Origin: Kuschelorhynchus macadamiae
Lineage: Eukaryota; Arthropoda; Insecta; Coleoptera; Curculionidae
DNA length: 64,000 bases
NCBI GenBank assembly: GCA_030620095.1
Contig: JAUTXW010005188.1
Location: 1,202,043-1,266,042 of the forward strand
Reading direction: 5' to 3'
Numbering within the stretch: position 1 is the stretch's first letter; each line of letters opens with the position of its first letter. The notes under the pieces are model-generated. The model was given only the letters and a program-made list of their open reading frames with translations. It was not told where the DNA came from and ran no database searches. This document shows positions 35,995-49,884 of this stretch, one piece after another. Position numbers and translations under genes: made by a program.

Positions 35995-36867
35995 TATTGG
36001 GAGTATACGGCCGTTACCTACAAGCACATGTATTTATCACGCGCCATAAGTTCATGACCCATCTAATTTATTTTAAAAACCGTACTAATCAAGACAAGAA
36101 AGTTCCAATACTCAGAGATTCAAAAAGCATCAAATTCCTGTGATGTAACATTTGTACGAATATTAGGACCCTGCGTAGTTTATTCTTTATTTCAATATAA
36201 TTTTAGCAAAGACATTCCAAAAATAAGATTCAAAATAAAAAACACTTACCTTTCCAAAATATAGTAACGGCATTTTTCTTCAGTAATTGTCTTTCGCCAC
36301 TTGAATACATATCGTGTTTAGAAAAATGATTTTCACATACACGTTTATTTATTCAACATTGCCATAGTTTCGTACCCACTGTCAAAGAATGTCGGGCCTC
36401 GTCACGGGGAATTTAAAAAAGCTCACCAAACTATTTTTATTTTTTTCTTTTATTGTTGCATCCAACACACGCACACTATATTTTTCTGGCAGACATACTT
36501 GCTTTAATTAACAGTTTCACAAGAATGAAACGAACTCCAGTTTCGTAGAGTTAAAAATTCACGAGTTTGACTCGAAAACGACCAAAAAAACAATAACCAC
36601 TATGATGTAAACATACAATACAGGCAAGCGATTCGTACATCTTCGCCGATTATCCGATCTATCCGCTGTTTCGCTGTAAACGACTGGCAGCCCGCGGCGC
36701 CAAGTAAATCTCGGACACCTTTCCTAGCGGCGACGATGTCGCCAGCTACATCTCGGACACCTTTTGTGCCACGAATTCGCCCATAAGGTTGCGCATCTTC
36801 CTTTTTCCTTCAATCAACGGTTATAGGGATAGAATGCTAAACCTGTAAGATGTTTCTAACATTTTTA
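35995..36867. other. Non-coding stretch with a GC-richer patch
   Basis: 36640-36800 is GC-rich, and ATCTCGGACACCTTT occurs twice (36707 and 36751) as part of a diverged ~44-bp tandem repeat. No open frame was recognised. Confidence 0.35.
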
Positions 36868-37050
36868 ATGACAAATATTCTAACAGAAACCCAATAACTA
36901 AATCTTCCGTAAGTAGAATTAACAAAAAATTTCGTGAAACTGGAAAGGTAAAAAAAGATGCTGTACGTTCTGGCAGACGGGAAAGCACAATAATTCCTCA
37001 TCTTGCTATCAAAACACTAGCTAGAGGAAATAGCGTGTCAACTTTAAAAG
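36868..37050 (+). pseudogene. Mariner-like transposase N-terminal HTH fragment
   Basis: The frame reads SSVSRINKKFRETGKVKK, then AVRSGRRES and an ARGNSVSTLK stretch that runs into a donor-like AAAGTAAGT. The pattern of helix, KFRETG and SGR(R/P) is the linker between the two HTH motifs of mariner-like/DUF4817 transposases. Only about 60 codons survive, an in-frame shift precedes them, and no catalytic core follows. Confidence 0.6.
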
Positions 37051-37980
<930 letters not shown>

Positions 37981-38145
37981 TGTCTAGAATTTTTATTTTT
38001 TCAAGGGAAGTTCTGGGTAGTTTGCTGGAACATTGGTCGTAATGAATTGTTTCATTTATTAATGAAAGTGACATATGACATAATTCATATACTACCAGTG
38101 GCACATATTCCATTTTCCAGTTCCACGCAAATATTAACAACTAAC

Positions 38146-38202
38146 AACTAACTGAGCAATTCAACAAAAAATTATATTTTTTGTTGAATTGCTCAGTTAG
38201 TT
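38146..38202. repeat. Perfect 26-bp inverted repeat, 5-nt loop
   Basis: AACTAACTGAGCAATTCAAC plus a run of A (38146-38171) is exactly complementary to 38177-38202, with TTATA between. Could be a palindromic insertion scar or a MITE remnant. Confidence 0.9.
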
Positions 38203-39132
38203 TATTTATAGGCAAAATGCGTTGATCTGACATAATACATTTTTTGTCTGAATACATCGGTATAATCAAACTTTTATACCTACTACTACCAAAGGCCTAT
38301 TATAATAGTTCATGTAAACAGTCCTTAAGGCAGTCTCATAAATTTACCCCATCAGTCGCTCGCGTTTCTGTTTATTCGTAATATTAGCTACCATGCAACA
38401 AGATTTGACGCGGCTTTGTCAGTAGCGCGGTTTAGGTTTACTTGCACAGAACTCTGAGTTTGGTAGGAGCTCCGCGGAAATCTCTTAATTGAACCCAACT
38501 CTATGGAAAAAAAGGAGTTGAGAACCATTTAGGTGATACTGAATTATTTCTTTGTTGTACCGTGTATTCGAAATATAATTTACTAGTTTGTGCAAGGTAA
38601 ATTACATGACGATCTTGATAAGTACATATGAAGTTAACAAAAATACGGCAGTGAACGTTACAATCTGAAACTTTATTTCTTCTCCACAATATGTGGCAGT
38701 CTAACAGATTTTTTGGACTTAAAAGGCCATCAGCTAAGTTTTTTACAGTCTAGAAATTCTGAACGATTTTTTTCTTATCTGAGGTTACGTCGAGGAAATA
38801 ATCATACATTGCGTTTTTACGTTTCTATCGATACTTTGAACTTTTCATAGTTCACAAACTCAAAATGGGGTTAATTCTTCCTACTGCTAGTAAAAATATG
38901 AGTGAGGGCTCATTGGATTTCATTTATTTAAATTTCAAACCCGTGCATAAACAATTTCAAAAATTATTAACAAATTAAGATTTTAACAAAAAGGAGTTTA
39001 GTTCTTGCACTCGGAAACTATTAACATTTAAAGAATTTTAAAAAAAGTTACTTAAAGAGGAAGTAATTTCCAATAAAAAAATCCTAACCCCATAAACTGT
39101 ATCTTAATTATTAATGTTTTTAAGTTAACGTT
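38203..39132. other. Non-coding stretch
   Basis: No gene was supported. Confidence 0.4.
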
Positions 39133-39769
39133 GAAAAGAGAGCCCTGCGCTGTGATGCTAAGCCGTTACGATACCTCAAAACCGGCCGTAATAAGTAAAA
39201 AACAATTTTTATTTTGTTAAAAATTATGATACTATCTAAATACTTGAATGAACAATATTCCACTGAAAAAAAGTTTTCTATTAATTTTTCATAAACTGAG
39301 TGTTATTAATTAACTTTTTTTTTTAATTTTTGTTTATCGTCGGATAATTGTTAAACAAAAGTCCCAAAAATTATTTCACTTGGTGGAGACTTTATTACAG
39401 CTATACTATGACATTGCGATGTTTTTAATTGTTATAACTTTTAGTTATTAATTATCGAAATTAACAAAAAATTAAACATATACCTTTTTCAGATAGTTTC
39501 AATGGTCAACATCGCAGTACCATAACTCTATACAGTATAGTTATGATTAAGTCTTCACAGAGCGAAATAATTTTAGTTAATTAACAATAAGCGCATTTTA
39601 TGAAAAATCAGCGAAACCATTTTTTTCAGCGGGATATTATTCCTTCAAATGTTTAGATACTACCATAATTTTCTTAAATTTTTAAATTAATATTAATAGT
39701 TTAAAAAATATTTTTACTTGTTACGGTCGGCTTTGGGGCTTAGCGTTAACCGCGCGGAGCTCTATTTTC
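39133..39769. mobile_element. Foldback MITE, 637 bp, ~165-bp inverted arms
   Basis: The left arm (39133-39300) with GAGAGCCCTGCGC and GCTAAGCCGTTACG is the inverse of the right arm (39600-39769) with GCTTAGCGTTAACCGCGCGG. Both also share a GATACTATCTAAA-type segment. GC-rich tips on an AT-rich body, no coding frame. Confidence 0.7.
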
Positions 39770-40582
39770 AAGATTAAATTAAAATATCTAGTTTAAAAAT
39801 ATAAAATAATATATTAAAACAAAATACAAAAATCTTTTATTTAACACTAAATATAGTAACACAAAAATTAATATTGTACTTTCAGTATATCCGCAAACAA
39901 AATAAAGTGAGTTATTTGACATATTGGGGATGTTATTAACTATTTTTTGAGCAAATATTAAAGGGATTATATTATATTTTTACTAATTTCTATTTTATAA
40001 TTGAAATTTCAAATCTTTTATATTTTATTTTATTTGGTCCCTTTAACATCGCAATAAAACATCGTCTAGTGTTCCTGTCATATCTGCATGCAATTAACTT
40101 CAAAATTTTTAACTCAATCTTCATTATTTCAACATTAAATATTGTATTAGCTTAAATGCGATATAGCGAATTTTGGCAATAATATTATTAACGAGGAGCC
40201 AAATTTAGAGTTAATTGACGATTACTATGGAATTACGGGATATACTGTCTGATGAACGAACGGTAAATCTGGATAATTTGATATCTTGTCATTTAATATT
40301 ATATATTTAGCGGAATATAATTTAAATATTAATTTGACAATGAGATTTTTTATTGATAATTATATTTCTAAAAAAATGATTTCTGACAATAATTTTTTAT
40401 ATAAAAAGTAATAAAAAATATAAACCGATTATTTATTAATGGATTATTATTTATTGAATAAAACAATAAATAATCGATTTCAAATAAAAATTTTTTTCCT
40501 GTAAATTAATGATATAAGTACCTACTTAAAATCCGAATCTAAATATTAGTTTTTGATAATTCATAATTCTTTATTTATCAAG
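39770..40582. other. Very AT-rich non-coding stretch
   Basis: Nothing was recognised. Confidence 0.4.
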
Positions 40583-41104
40583 TAGTCGATGGAAAAATAT
40601 GTGAAAGTTCGATATGTTTAAATGACATTTACGTTAACGTATTGGTAAATAATAAAATTTCCGTATAGCGAATTATATGGTTCGTTTACTAAACCTTGGT
40701 CCAAAACTAGCTGCAAAGAAAATCGGCAGTTAGACGCAATTAATACACTTGCATGTGTCGAAATAAGGCTTCAACTAGGGAAATAAGCAATAATATTGGA
40801 ATATATCGAAAAAAGTTAAAGCCATATTGGAAAAACGCAATTTTCGGTAGTATTGCTACAGGAAAATCCTAAATTCTGTTTTAACTTCCAAACAAATGAA
40901 TATTCTGTTGATTTCCTTTGGGAGATCTCCCAAAATACAAATTGGATGCAGCGACATTAGCTTTTCGACATTGAAAGTTAACCTTCTAACATATTTAACT
41001 TAAATAATATATCGTACACCATAATGAAATTTGACTATTCACTAATGCGTTAATATAAATGTCATTTCAATATAGCAAACTTTCAGATATTTTTCCATCG
41101 ACTA
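40583..41104. mobile_element. MITE, ~522 bp, TAGTCGATGG inverted ends
   Basis: TAGTCGATGGAAAAATAT at 40583 and its complement ending at 41104 extend as inverted arms of about 60 bp (GTGAAAGTT...ATGACATTTA). TA at both tips suggests a Tc1/pogo-type target. No transposase frame was recognised inside. Confidence 0.6.
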
Positions 41105-41869
41105 TTTACCATAATATCATTTGACAACACAAAACCTATTTTGTTTGTATTGTAAACAAAGGACGCCAAAGTATTTTTCAACAATTGTCAATATGAATCG
41201 CTTTGGTGAAATTCAAGAAGCCGACATCAATAAAAATAAAGTGAGAAGCGAACCCTACAATCAAAGAACAGCATTTGATAATTCTACAGTAGCAAAGATT
41301 ACAGCGATAATTCCACAATAGCAAGGACTATAGCGATAATCCCATAGAAGCTTTTAAAAATGCTTCTAAAAGCAGACCATAGCAGTTTTTTAGGAAAAAT
41401 ACTTATGGACCATGAAGTATTACTTTCTTTAACGACTGTCCTACTACTGACGGTTTCTTATATTATAGGTTTAATAAATTCAAATACATTCTTATTCTAG
41501 AATTAAAATTAATCAATGTCAGTGTCAAATCATAATAATTTTTGACTTTCTGGAAGAAATATGCATGATTGTGTTAATTGGTTTAAACAACAATTTGCAT
41601 TGTGATAATTATTTTAAACAACAATTTATATTTAAATAAAAACTATTCTTAACAGAGACTCTTTTCTGCGAAAAAAAAATCTGGAGTGATGGACCAAAAA
41701 TGTATAAAATAAATCTATGTTGGTTGGGCACAATTTCCACCGAATACCATTTCGTGCCTTCAAAAGTACCAGATAATTGAGCATTCAAGCATGTTTTAGA
41801 GAAACTGCATTCGGTTATTTTCTTTTTTGTTTGAAACAAAAAAGAAAAACACCGTAAAATCCAAGAACA
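41105..41869. other. Non-coding stretch
   Basis: Two short open frames show no recognised domain. GATAATTCCACAATAGCAAGGACTATAGCG near 41309 is a local diverged 30-bp tandem repeat (read here as AAGATTACAGCGATAATTCC then AAGGACTATAGCGATAATCC). Confidence 0.4.
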
Positions 41870-42345
41870 GCATTTGGAGGCAGTTTACGTCATTTTGCGA
41901 CGAAGAAAAACACACGTTTGGTCAAGATACTCCAATGTCCGAACTTGCGTCAATTCCAAAAAGCTAGGCCTACAATATGCGGAAGAAAAATAGTGAAGAA
42001 TATAAAGAGTGCATGGTCAAAGTTATTTGGAATGTTACGGCAAAATTACTGATGGAGAAGTATTTTAACGATTACAATATTAAAATAAATCCCTTCGAAA
42101 AATTTAAATTTAAACCCGCCCGAGACGCAGGAAATACTAAAAATGTACAAGGTGCAAACGTAAAGAATCGGCGGTTTTTGGACCTATAATGAATTGAAAT
42201 AAACTTCTTGAAGCTTGCGGCGAATTGGCTCCAGAAGGTTTACAAAAAAGTTTTTATTTTGCTATCTTATTGGCTTGGAGAGGAAGAGAAGGCCCAAGAG
42301 CAGAAACAATTTTTTCGAAGAAGAAACCGAAAACCTCGGAGTAAT
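41870..42345 (+). pseudogene. Possible Crypton/DUF3504-type tyrosine recombinase relic
   Basis: A 70-codon frame (41977-42189) with FEKFKFKPARDAGNTKNVQG is followed in another frame by LEACGELAPEGLQKSFYFA and LLAWRGREGPRAETIF. The second block resembles the region around the first catalytic arginine of DUF3504/Crypton tyrosine recombinases, where a conserved helix ends in a (W/R)RGREG-type motif. At least one frameshift separates the blocks, and the catalytic HxxR and Tyr part is absent. Identification rests on this short motif and could be wrong. Confidence 0.4.
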
Positions 42346-45110
42346 AAATAATAAATTATAATACCCTAATAGATAATCAATTACATTTTTTGTTAGTGTT
42401 TTTGTAACAAGTTATTGTTAGGTAAAGTTAAAATATTGAATATTAACTTCATTAAAAAAAGTGTATGGTTTCGATGAAAAGGTAAATTAATGTCTAGACG
42501 AAATGTTGAAACATACATACAGGGTGTCCTATTAAACAATAATATTTATTAACTAGAAGTTTTTTTCTATCTTGATTATTAACCGGGATAGAAAGGGTAT
42601 TCTAAAATGACAATTTGAAAAATGCCCTGCATATCAAAAGCAAATCAAAATAGTCTTGATCTATTGGTGGGAAACAATTTATATTTGAAATCGTGCTTGG
42701 GTGTGCGTGATCGATTTTTTCTATTCTTTATAGTTTTGCCAAAACCCTGCATGTACGTCGGAAAAGCCCCACCCTGTACATTTGGTATGGATTCAAAGTC
42801 AGCTTTTTAACTTAAGCTATATCTAGCATATTTTTTAAATGCTTCCGGAGAGAATCACATTAACAAGATAACAAATCAATGTTTTAATGACTATTTACAG
42901 ACTGATAGTCAACACATTTTTAATAAAAGATGATCATAATTACATTAAATCAATAGATTTTGAGTAAATGTAGTTAGTATTAAATTACTTTTAAATAAAA
43001 CATTCTAGACTTCTTGCCTTTGCAAGCCAAATATCACTATTGAAAAATTAGACTTATCATCTTTCAATATATGCTTGGAATGTTATCGACTAAATTCACC
43101 TACGCCAGACGCCTCATAATAAGTCCTCAAGTACTATAGAATCGGGTGATTGGCAGTATTCAGCTGTATTAAAAATATGAGAATTGCACGGTAGATCCGT
43201 AAAAATTCCATTTGGGTTTAACCTTTGGCGGAAATAAGCAAAAATGAGTGAGACTAAGCGAGGTTGTTTTTAATAGTAATTGTTCATAAATTGATTAGGT
43301 ATGAAAATTTAAGTTGAAAACACGACTCCAATAACGTACAACAAATGTTCCTGAAATCTGATTAGCAAAAAAACTTATTTTTAGGCGTATAAACGTGGAT
43401 ATTGTGACTTTCTGATATACACCAACAAAGATTTTACGTAAAAATCTGCGTAAAAAGCAGAGACGGGTCTATAGATACACATCATGTAGTTAATCATATC
43501 TACTAATAAGTAATGGTGTAATTAATATGGTTCCAATAAAGTATAAATATCGTTACTAAAGCGGGCGCCAGATGATACAGTAAATGTTTATAAAATTTGG
43601 TCGTATGGTGCTTTACCACTTCGTCTTTCAAAGAATTTTCTCTACTGAAATAACATACCGAACTTTACAAATAATTCAGTATATATCTCGTAACAAGTTT
43701 AATAATTTATTTGTTAATTATTTTTGTAGAGCAACAGCAAAAACAAAGAGTGGTAAAATGCTAACGCCAATATGAGGCATCTAATTTTAAAACTGACAAT
43801 ATCCACACTAAACGATAACTGGCAAAAGCATTTCACGTAAAATTGGCTACTTAAAACTTTGAGAAAACTGCAAAAAATGTTCGTGGACATTGTGAGTTTT
43901 CGTACCACTGGAAGATTTTAAGGGAGATACGAAAAATATAAATACCTAAACCTAAACGGAATAAAATATATAGAGTATACTGCAAATGTATAATTAAAAA
44001 CTGCCACGACTTATTTATTTTTTAACGTATGTAGTTCATCCCTACGATTCTGGTAACGCTGCTCACATTAATTTAGAAGCATACGGCATTTATTTGTAGA
44101 TACCTAGTAATGCGTTTACGTTCGGCACTCGTAATGAAAGAGTTAACGAAACATTTGTTTGCCTTTGTTCTGAAGTCGCTTTCAGTAAATATTTCGCATT
44201 ATTCTTGCACTTGAAGATAATTTGCAAGAGAACACAATTTTTCTACGCTGCTTTATTTAGCAACATTTAACAATAACGTATATAAAATATAACATTATAA
44301 TAAGAAGTTGTCTCTTGGGCTTGTATATATTTATTTGCAACCAGCAAATTAGATATGTCATAAAGATATCTTCCTATAATTAGTTTTAGGCTTGAGAATA
44401 GTTTACTGAAAAATATACCAAAAATTTACTTATTTTGTTATATTAGTATAAAATCGAAATGTAATTGTAGTCTAAAGTGGTACTTTTTTTGCAAGAAATA
44501 TACTTTGTTATAAATTGCTGACTGGATTATTTCTTATTATATAATTATTTATTGTACCCAAGAAGATAAAATCTTATTATTAAATGTTTAGTGTACCAAA
44601 AAATCAAATCCGTAAGAAGAATCTAATGTTCCGATAAGAGTCCCTCAGGCTTTTTCTTTAGAACACAGGTTTTAATATTCCCTTTTCCGCATTTTCAAAT
44701 AACTTAAAAGATCAGTGACTCAAGGAGAGACAAAGATGGTGCTAACGTTTTCACAAGTCAGTAGTTTTCACGGCTTTTTGCTATAAACTACGTCAAACTT
44801 GAGAAATTACCATATAGGTAGAGATAGGTCGGTGTGGGGAAGTCCTCGCCTTGGAAAGTAGCAATAAAGAACCGACTCTCTATAATACGTTTTATCAAAC
44901 TTTGGAGTTTGACAACCAACTTGCGTAAAGATTAATGAAGTGTAAAAAATAAAAAAGTGTATGAAAAATTATATATACAATAAACGCTTATCAAGCTAAC
45001 TAAGTAATTTTAGTTTTGAATTCATTTTGATATTAAATAACTGATAATTTAAAAAAATGAAGTTTATGAAATAAGATCTTTTTGCCTATTTTAATTTTAC
45101 TTGCCAGTAT
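42346..45110. other. Non-coding stretch with a short mariner-type MITE candidate
   Basis: CAGGGTGTCC at 42520 and CACCCTG ending at 42775, both beside TA, could bound a 256-bp MITE, but the inverted match is only about 7 bp. No other feature was supported. Open frames lack domains. Confidence 0.35.
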
Positions 45111-45970
45111 ACGGTGTGACTAGTAAAGTGCGTATTATATGAGAAATTTTTTTAATATCTGAACTTGGTAAAATTTGAGTTTGTAGAAAGTTTTTGGTTA
45201 AAAAATAATGCAAAATGATAATGAACAAGTTAGTCACATTTATCTTACCTGTCAAATTTGACACTTTTTTCAAAAAATTACATAAAACTAGCTTTTTTCA
45301 CAAAATTCTGAAAACTTCGTTTGTTTTTTGATTTTATACATATATACCAAATTTCAACTCTAGCAGTTGACTTTTTTATTTTTTTTTTACTTAATGCTTT
45401 TTCACCTAGCTAACCCAATGTAAGGAAACCTGAACTAAACTATTAATACCCTGTTATTAATAGAATTATGGGATAAAGAATTTGAGCAATTGTTTCCGTT
45501 GGCTACTTTTTAATTTAGTCTTTATTTAGTAATTTCAATTAATTTAATAACATTTTTAGAAAGGGCGCTATAGGAATAGAAAAAAGGGGTTATCTCAGTT
45601 TTGTTTTTATTAAAAGGCAAAAAAATGTACAAGAAAACCAAATTTTAAAATATTTAAAATTAAATTGTGGAAACTGCATAAACTCTGAGTCAAGGTGAAC
45701 GCATATATGTTTTCAGGAAAATGCTGTTAGGCAATGAAGTTATCAATAATATATAGTTTAATTTAGGTTTGCTTACATTGGGTATAGTAAAAAAGCATCA
45801 AGTTAAAAAAAAATAAAGAAAGTTAGGAGCCCACCTATAGTGCTGAATTTCGCGTATGGCTATAAAATAAAAAAAAACTCTCTTTTACCATTTTTGTTGA
45901 GAAAAAAGGTAGTTTTGTGTCATTTTATATAAAAATATCATATGATACGGATTTTACTGGTCACTCTGTA
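45111..45970. mobile_element. Tc1/mariner-type MITE, ~860 bp, long inverted arms
   Basis: TACGGTGTGACTAGTAAA at 45111 is inverted as TTTTACTGGTCACTCTGTA ending at 45970, with TA at both tips. Further in, CTAACCCAATGTAAG (about 45410) matches CTTACATTGGG (about 45773) inverted, so the arms run over 300 bp. No transposase frame. Confidence 0.7.
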
Positions 45971-48900
45971 AAAGTTCTTTACCGATAGAAAAATATGTAT
46001 TTTAAAAGCCGTAGTACATCTCTTTTCTGCTCGGGTCATAAAAAATACGATTCCTGTTACAGAATTTTGGTTTGGTCATACGGGAGAATTTTTTTTTTAA
46101 ATGCTGTATTGTCGCGTGCCAACTAGTCCTGATATTCATATTAAGGTAAATTGATACATGAAAACAATATTTCAAATTCACCAGGTAGATTTAATGCACA
46201 ATATTAGTTAAATATTTGTACAATTGAGTATGTGATGCAATGCAAAATGAGAGTTATGGATTTTTATATATTTTTAATTTAATATTAAGCAGATATTCTA
46301 GATTTAAACTACGTTACCAATATTAGGGGGTACAACTTGTTACACTATAATAATATCAACTGTTTCTAAATTTAATAGATATCCTGGAATGAAAATAAGT
46401 GAACTAAATATTAATAATTTTAATAAATGACCATTTTTTACTCTAAGCAAGAATATTATAAAAAATGAACCTGGAAGAATGATATGGTGCTATTTTACAT
46501 GTCAGTATTTTAATGAACTTTTAAAAGCCTGCTTCTTGAATTTGTCATTGGTAGTTTGCTTTGATTTGTCTTTATGTCCTTGCGTATGTAAAATTAGGAA
46601 ATAAAATTTTATAAATGTATATCAGTTCCGGCAAGTAACACAAGTCAAGTGACTATTTCTGAGCGAGCGTTTTTTTTATATTTAATCAAGCAAAAATTAT
46701 TGCTGCAACTAAATTTTAACAAAGTTACCTAATGAAAAATGATCCAAACATTTTCAGGAACACCGTATAATATGTATAAAATACTTCCAAAAAACTATAT
46801 GCATAAATGTACTTAAAAGTGTTTTATCTGCATGTGATGGAATTCATTACGAGGACACTTCCAAACATTTTTTGTACATTTTTCGGTAAATAATTCATAC
46901 GAGTAGTTTATCTCCGTGGTCCAAAAGATTTAATATCAATTGAGGCGATTATATGAGAACGACATGTCCAAAATTTGAAAAAATGAGTTATATATAGAAG
47001 TGTAGAGAGTAAACGATACGTGAAGTGGTTTCTTCCAATAACGACATACATGTCAAGATGTGGACAGAAAGCTCGATAGATTCCACAAAAAACTGCATAA
47101 CTCCAGCTATTTCCCGTAAAAACGGCAATATTCCAGCCGTTTCCCTTAGAAATGGAATAAGTTCATGATTTATATGTTTTTTTTTCTTGTTGATGATCAA
47201 CCTCTGAGTTTGGGAAGATGAGAATAGCAGTGATGGCGAATAATTGATAAACTTGTTATTTAAGGGTTTGTTTTTTGTTTAAAGTAAAACTGAATTAAAT
47301 ATGTTTTTCTTAAGTCCCTCGCAGACTTTTAATTTCGGTGAACAACAAAATTAAAACATTCCTCAAAAAACGATTTCTATTCAACACATTTTCTGTAATA
47401 TCTTTTTTATGCCTTATTATTTTAGCAAAAATGCCCTATGGCTACCGATTAATTAAAAAAGTTGTGACTATAGCTTTTACTTCTTGTGAGATATCATGTT
47501 TTTACGAATTAACTCACAACTTTTTGGTCATATGTCCTTTTTCATATTAATACCTCATATCCGACAGGAAGGCTAACGGTAATTAGCAGACCCTGAAACA
47601 GAAACATATGAAGAGTGGTGTTTATAGAGAAGTTCATCTCCTATCGTTTTAAAGTTACCGGCTTTTGTATTATTATTCATAGTATACAGAGTATTCTATA
47701 GTTTGTGGTATATAGGGTCGTATATAGGGCAGTTTTATGGACAAGAACAGATATATCAATCTAAATTAAACCTTTTTTACTCATTGTTTAATTATTTTGT
47801 TCCACATTAAAAGTGGTTTCAAATATATATTAGATTTTACAGCCTGTTAGAGTCTGAAATCGCCAATAAGCCAATAAAGTTTCTTAAACAAATTAATAAC
47901 AACAACTAAGACCAGAATGATGTAGGTAGTTTTAGCTTAAATGAGATACACCCTAAATGTAAATCAGCATTTTTGCGTTTGTGTCTTATATCAAATTCAT
48001 TTTATGTAAGTTTGACGCCCTGAAAGCCAAGAAATCGGTTCCTTAAACTTTCTCGTAAGGTAAAATTTATGTATGCACACAAGTCAAGCGAGTTGAAGGC
48101 AACTCTTAAACTGCTTAAAGCGTCTCCAGAAGTTTTACAAAAAGGAGAAATCAAAAAACCCCGCGTGCTGAAAGAAAAGTTTTCAATATTGAATTTAACA
48201 AGTATGCAAGCAAAAAACGGAATGTTTGAATATCCTGGGTTCAATATTAAGGCACTTAAATTTTTGTATTAACACAAACAAATGTTTTAATTTTTTATGC
48301 TTCCCTAGTTTTGAAATACTTGAAATACTAATGAATTATTCTCAATAAATACATACAATCCAATATTCCAATTAAATACCAATTTAAAAGATATATCGAC
48401 TAGAAACATTGGTCACATCTGCACAATAACTACCATAGCTTTGTAAATAAATTTGACTTATATTACAGTACGATTAGAAATAGAAAAATTGTTCGATAGT
48501 TTATATTTAAGGCTAGAAATAATACAGGCCTGTTTTAAAGTATTTAAATATTTTGTTGGACACGCGATAAAGAGTATAAGAGATTAATAACCTAAATATA
48601 TAATAATTTGACATGATACTCATGACGTTACGCTCATTAGGGTATTCGACTCGCTCCTGCAAAGATACAGAAACCAAAATAGAAATTTTTAGGATGGTTT
48701 CTGAATTTAAGAAATATGTTATGGCAGTACTTTTAAAACTGCATACTCTCTGTTTGATTATGATGTTCTCCAAACAAAATAAAATGACCACTGGTTCCAA
48801 TTAAAAAAAAAAATAAATGAGGGGCCTATTCGTAACTAAAATAATTTTCGATTCTCTCATTTTAGCGTTGAAAGACAGCTATGAATCGTTGAACGTTTGA

Positions 48901-49230
48901 AATGTTTAATTTTACAGATTCAAAAGTTTGGTTATGAATGAAGGTTGGAAATATCTTTAAGTACTTAAGTAGTACCTATTTTCATATAAATTATTTTTTC
49001 TGCTTCCAGTGTTTATTTAAAATAGTTTTTAGTTAATAATTTAATTTTTCTTAATTTCGGAACGATATCTTAATTGGTCCTAAAATAAATGACAAGACTC
49101 TGAGACAATGGCTCGCTCTAGATGGTTATTCTCAATATATATTGACAGACTTTTTCCAAGAACACCAGTGGTAAAAAACTACCTATATAATTTTACAACA
49201 TGTTTTTAAATAAACCCATTAATAGTTAAA
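45971..49230. other. Non-coding stretch left of the Polinton-like element
   Basis: GAATTCATTACGAGGACACTT at 46840 is a solitary R1-type end (first 20 bases: GAATTCATTACGAGGACACT). A 67-codon plus-strand frame at 48069-48272 has a lysine-rich sequence with no recognised family. Nothing else was supported. Confidence 0.35.
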
Positions 49231-49310
49231 ATAGGGGAGCGCCTCCTCCTCCTCCTCTTCCTCTCTCTCATGTCCCTCATTCGTATCTTCCTCCCCTTTT
49301 ATTCTCATTT
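49231..49310 (+). other. Polypyrimidine tract near the left edge of the Polinton-like element
   Basis: After GGGGAGCG (49235) the plus strand is CTCCTCCTCCTCCTC followed by TTCCTCTCTCTC, almost pure pyrimidine for about 35 nt. It is the most plausible place for the left terminus, but no inverted partner is seen before 64 kb. Confidence 0.3.
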
Positions 49311-49371
49311 GCATCATATTTTTAATTTTTTCTCTTTGTCCTCCCACATTTGATTTTGCATTCTTAAGTCT

Positions 49372-49379
49372 TATAAATA
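49372..49379 (+). promoter_or_regulatory. TATA box upstream of the three-gene accessory cluster
   Basis: TATAAATA, 111 nt upstream of the first ATG of the cluster. An upstream ATG at 49466 opens a 14-codon frame that overlaps the start of the first gene, which could lower its translation. Confidence 0.5.
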
Positions 49380-49489
49380 GGTGCATCAAGATCAAGCTGT
49401 GCTCGAGTTGCGTAAAAAGTTATTTTTGAATTTTTCCACCAATTGTGTATAAAACAAAAAGAAAAAATGTGTCAAGTAATAAGTGAATT

Positions 49490-49879
49490 ATGTGTAATCG
49501 CGAAAAATTAGCTACATCTATCAGACAGTTAAAAGTTAAATATCTCAATTTCTTTGAAGTGATTTCGAAAGATGAATACACCAAGCTGTTTTATCCACTG
49601 AAACGAGATTATTTGGAAGCAATTGACTGTTGTGATGATTATTTAGAAGGAATTATAAGCCTTACTACGTTTTTCAATACATTTGGAAAATCATACTTTG
49701 TAGGAGAATTAAGCCACCTATTAGAATTTATAGGAGAAGATTGCCAATTTATACCTGCTATTATTGCAACCCAAAAGACGTTTCAATTATACGAAAATAA
49801 AAAACAGGTATCATCAAGAAAAGTTAATTCTATTCGAAAGAGACGTCCCCCCACATATTTAAGATATTATGTTAAATAA
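49490..49879 (+). CDS. Accessory protein A, 129 aa, unknown function
   Basis: An intact frame with an ATG start. The first 95 residues are predicted mostly helical, with a central block AIDCCDDYLEGIISLTTFF followed by a Gly-Lys-Ser-Tyr turn and LSHLLEFIG. The tail is basic (RKVNSIRKRRPPTYLR). The next two frames carry the same pattern: Cys, then Asp/Asn-x-Tyr-(Leu/Phe), about 12 residues, a short turn, then a second helix ending in a hydrophobic-Ile/Leu pair. All three therefore look paralogous. It is the leftmost gene of the Polinton-like element and points inward. I recognise no family. A small helical regulator or host-interaction protein is one possibility, but nothing in the sequence proves it. 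Confidence 0.6.
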   Translation: MCNREKLATSIRQLKVKYLNFFEVISKDEYTKLFYPLKRDYLEAIDCCDDYLEGIISLTTFFNTFGKSYFVGELSHLLEFIGEDCQFIPAIIATQKTFQLYENKKQVSSRKVNSIRKRRPPTYLRYYVK

Positions 49880-49884
49880 ATTAA

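Noticed and set aside
49231..49310. Polypyrimidine tract as a proven terminal repeat of the element
   Set aside because: No inverted partner is visible before 64 kb, so it is recorded only as a candidate edge.
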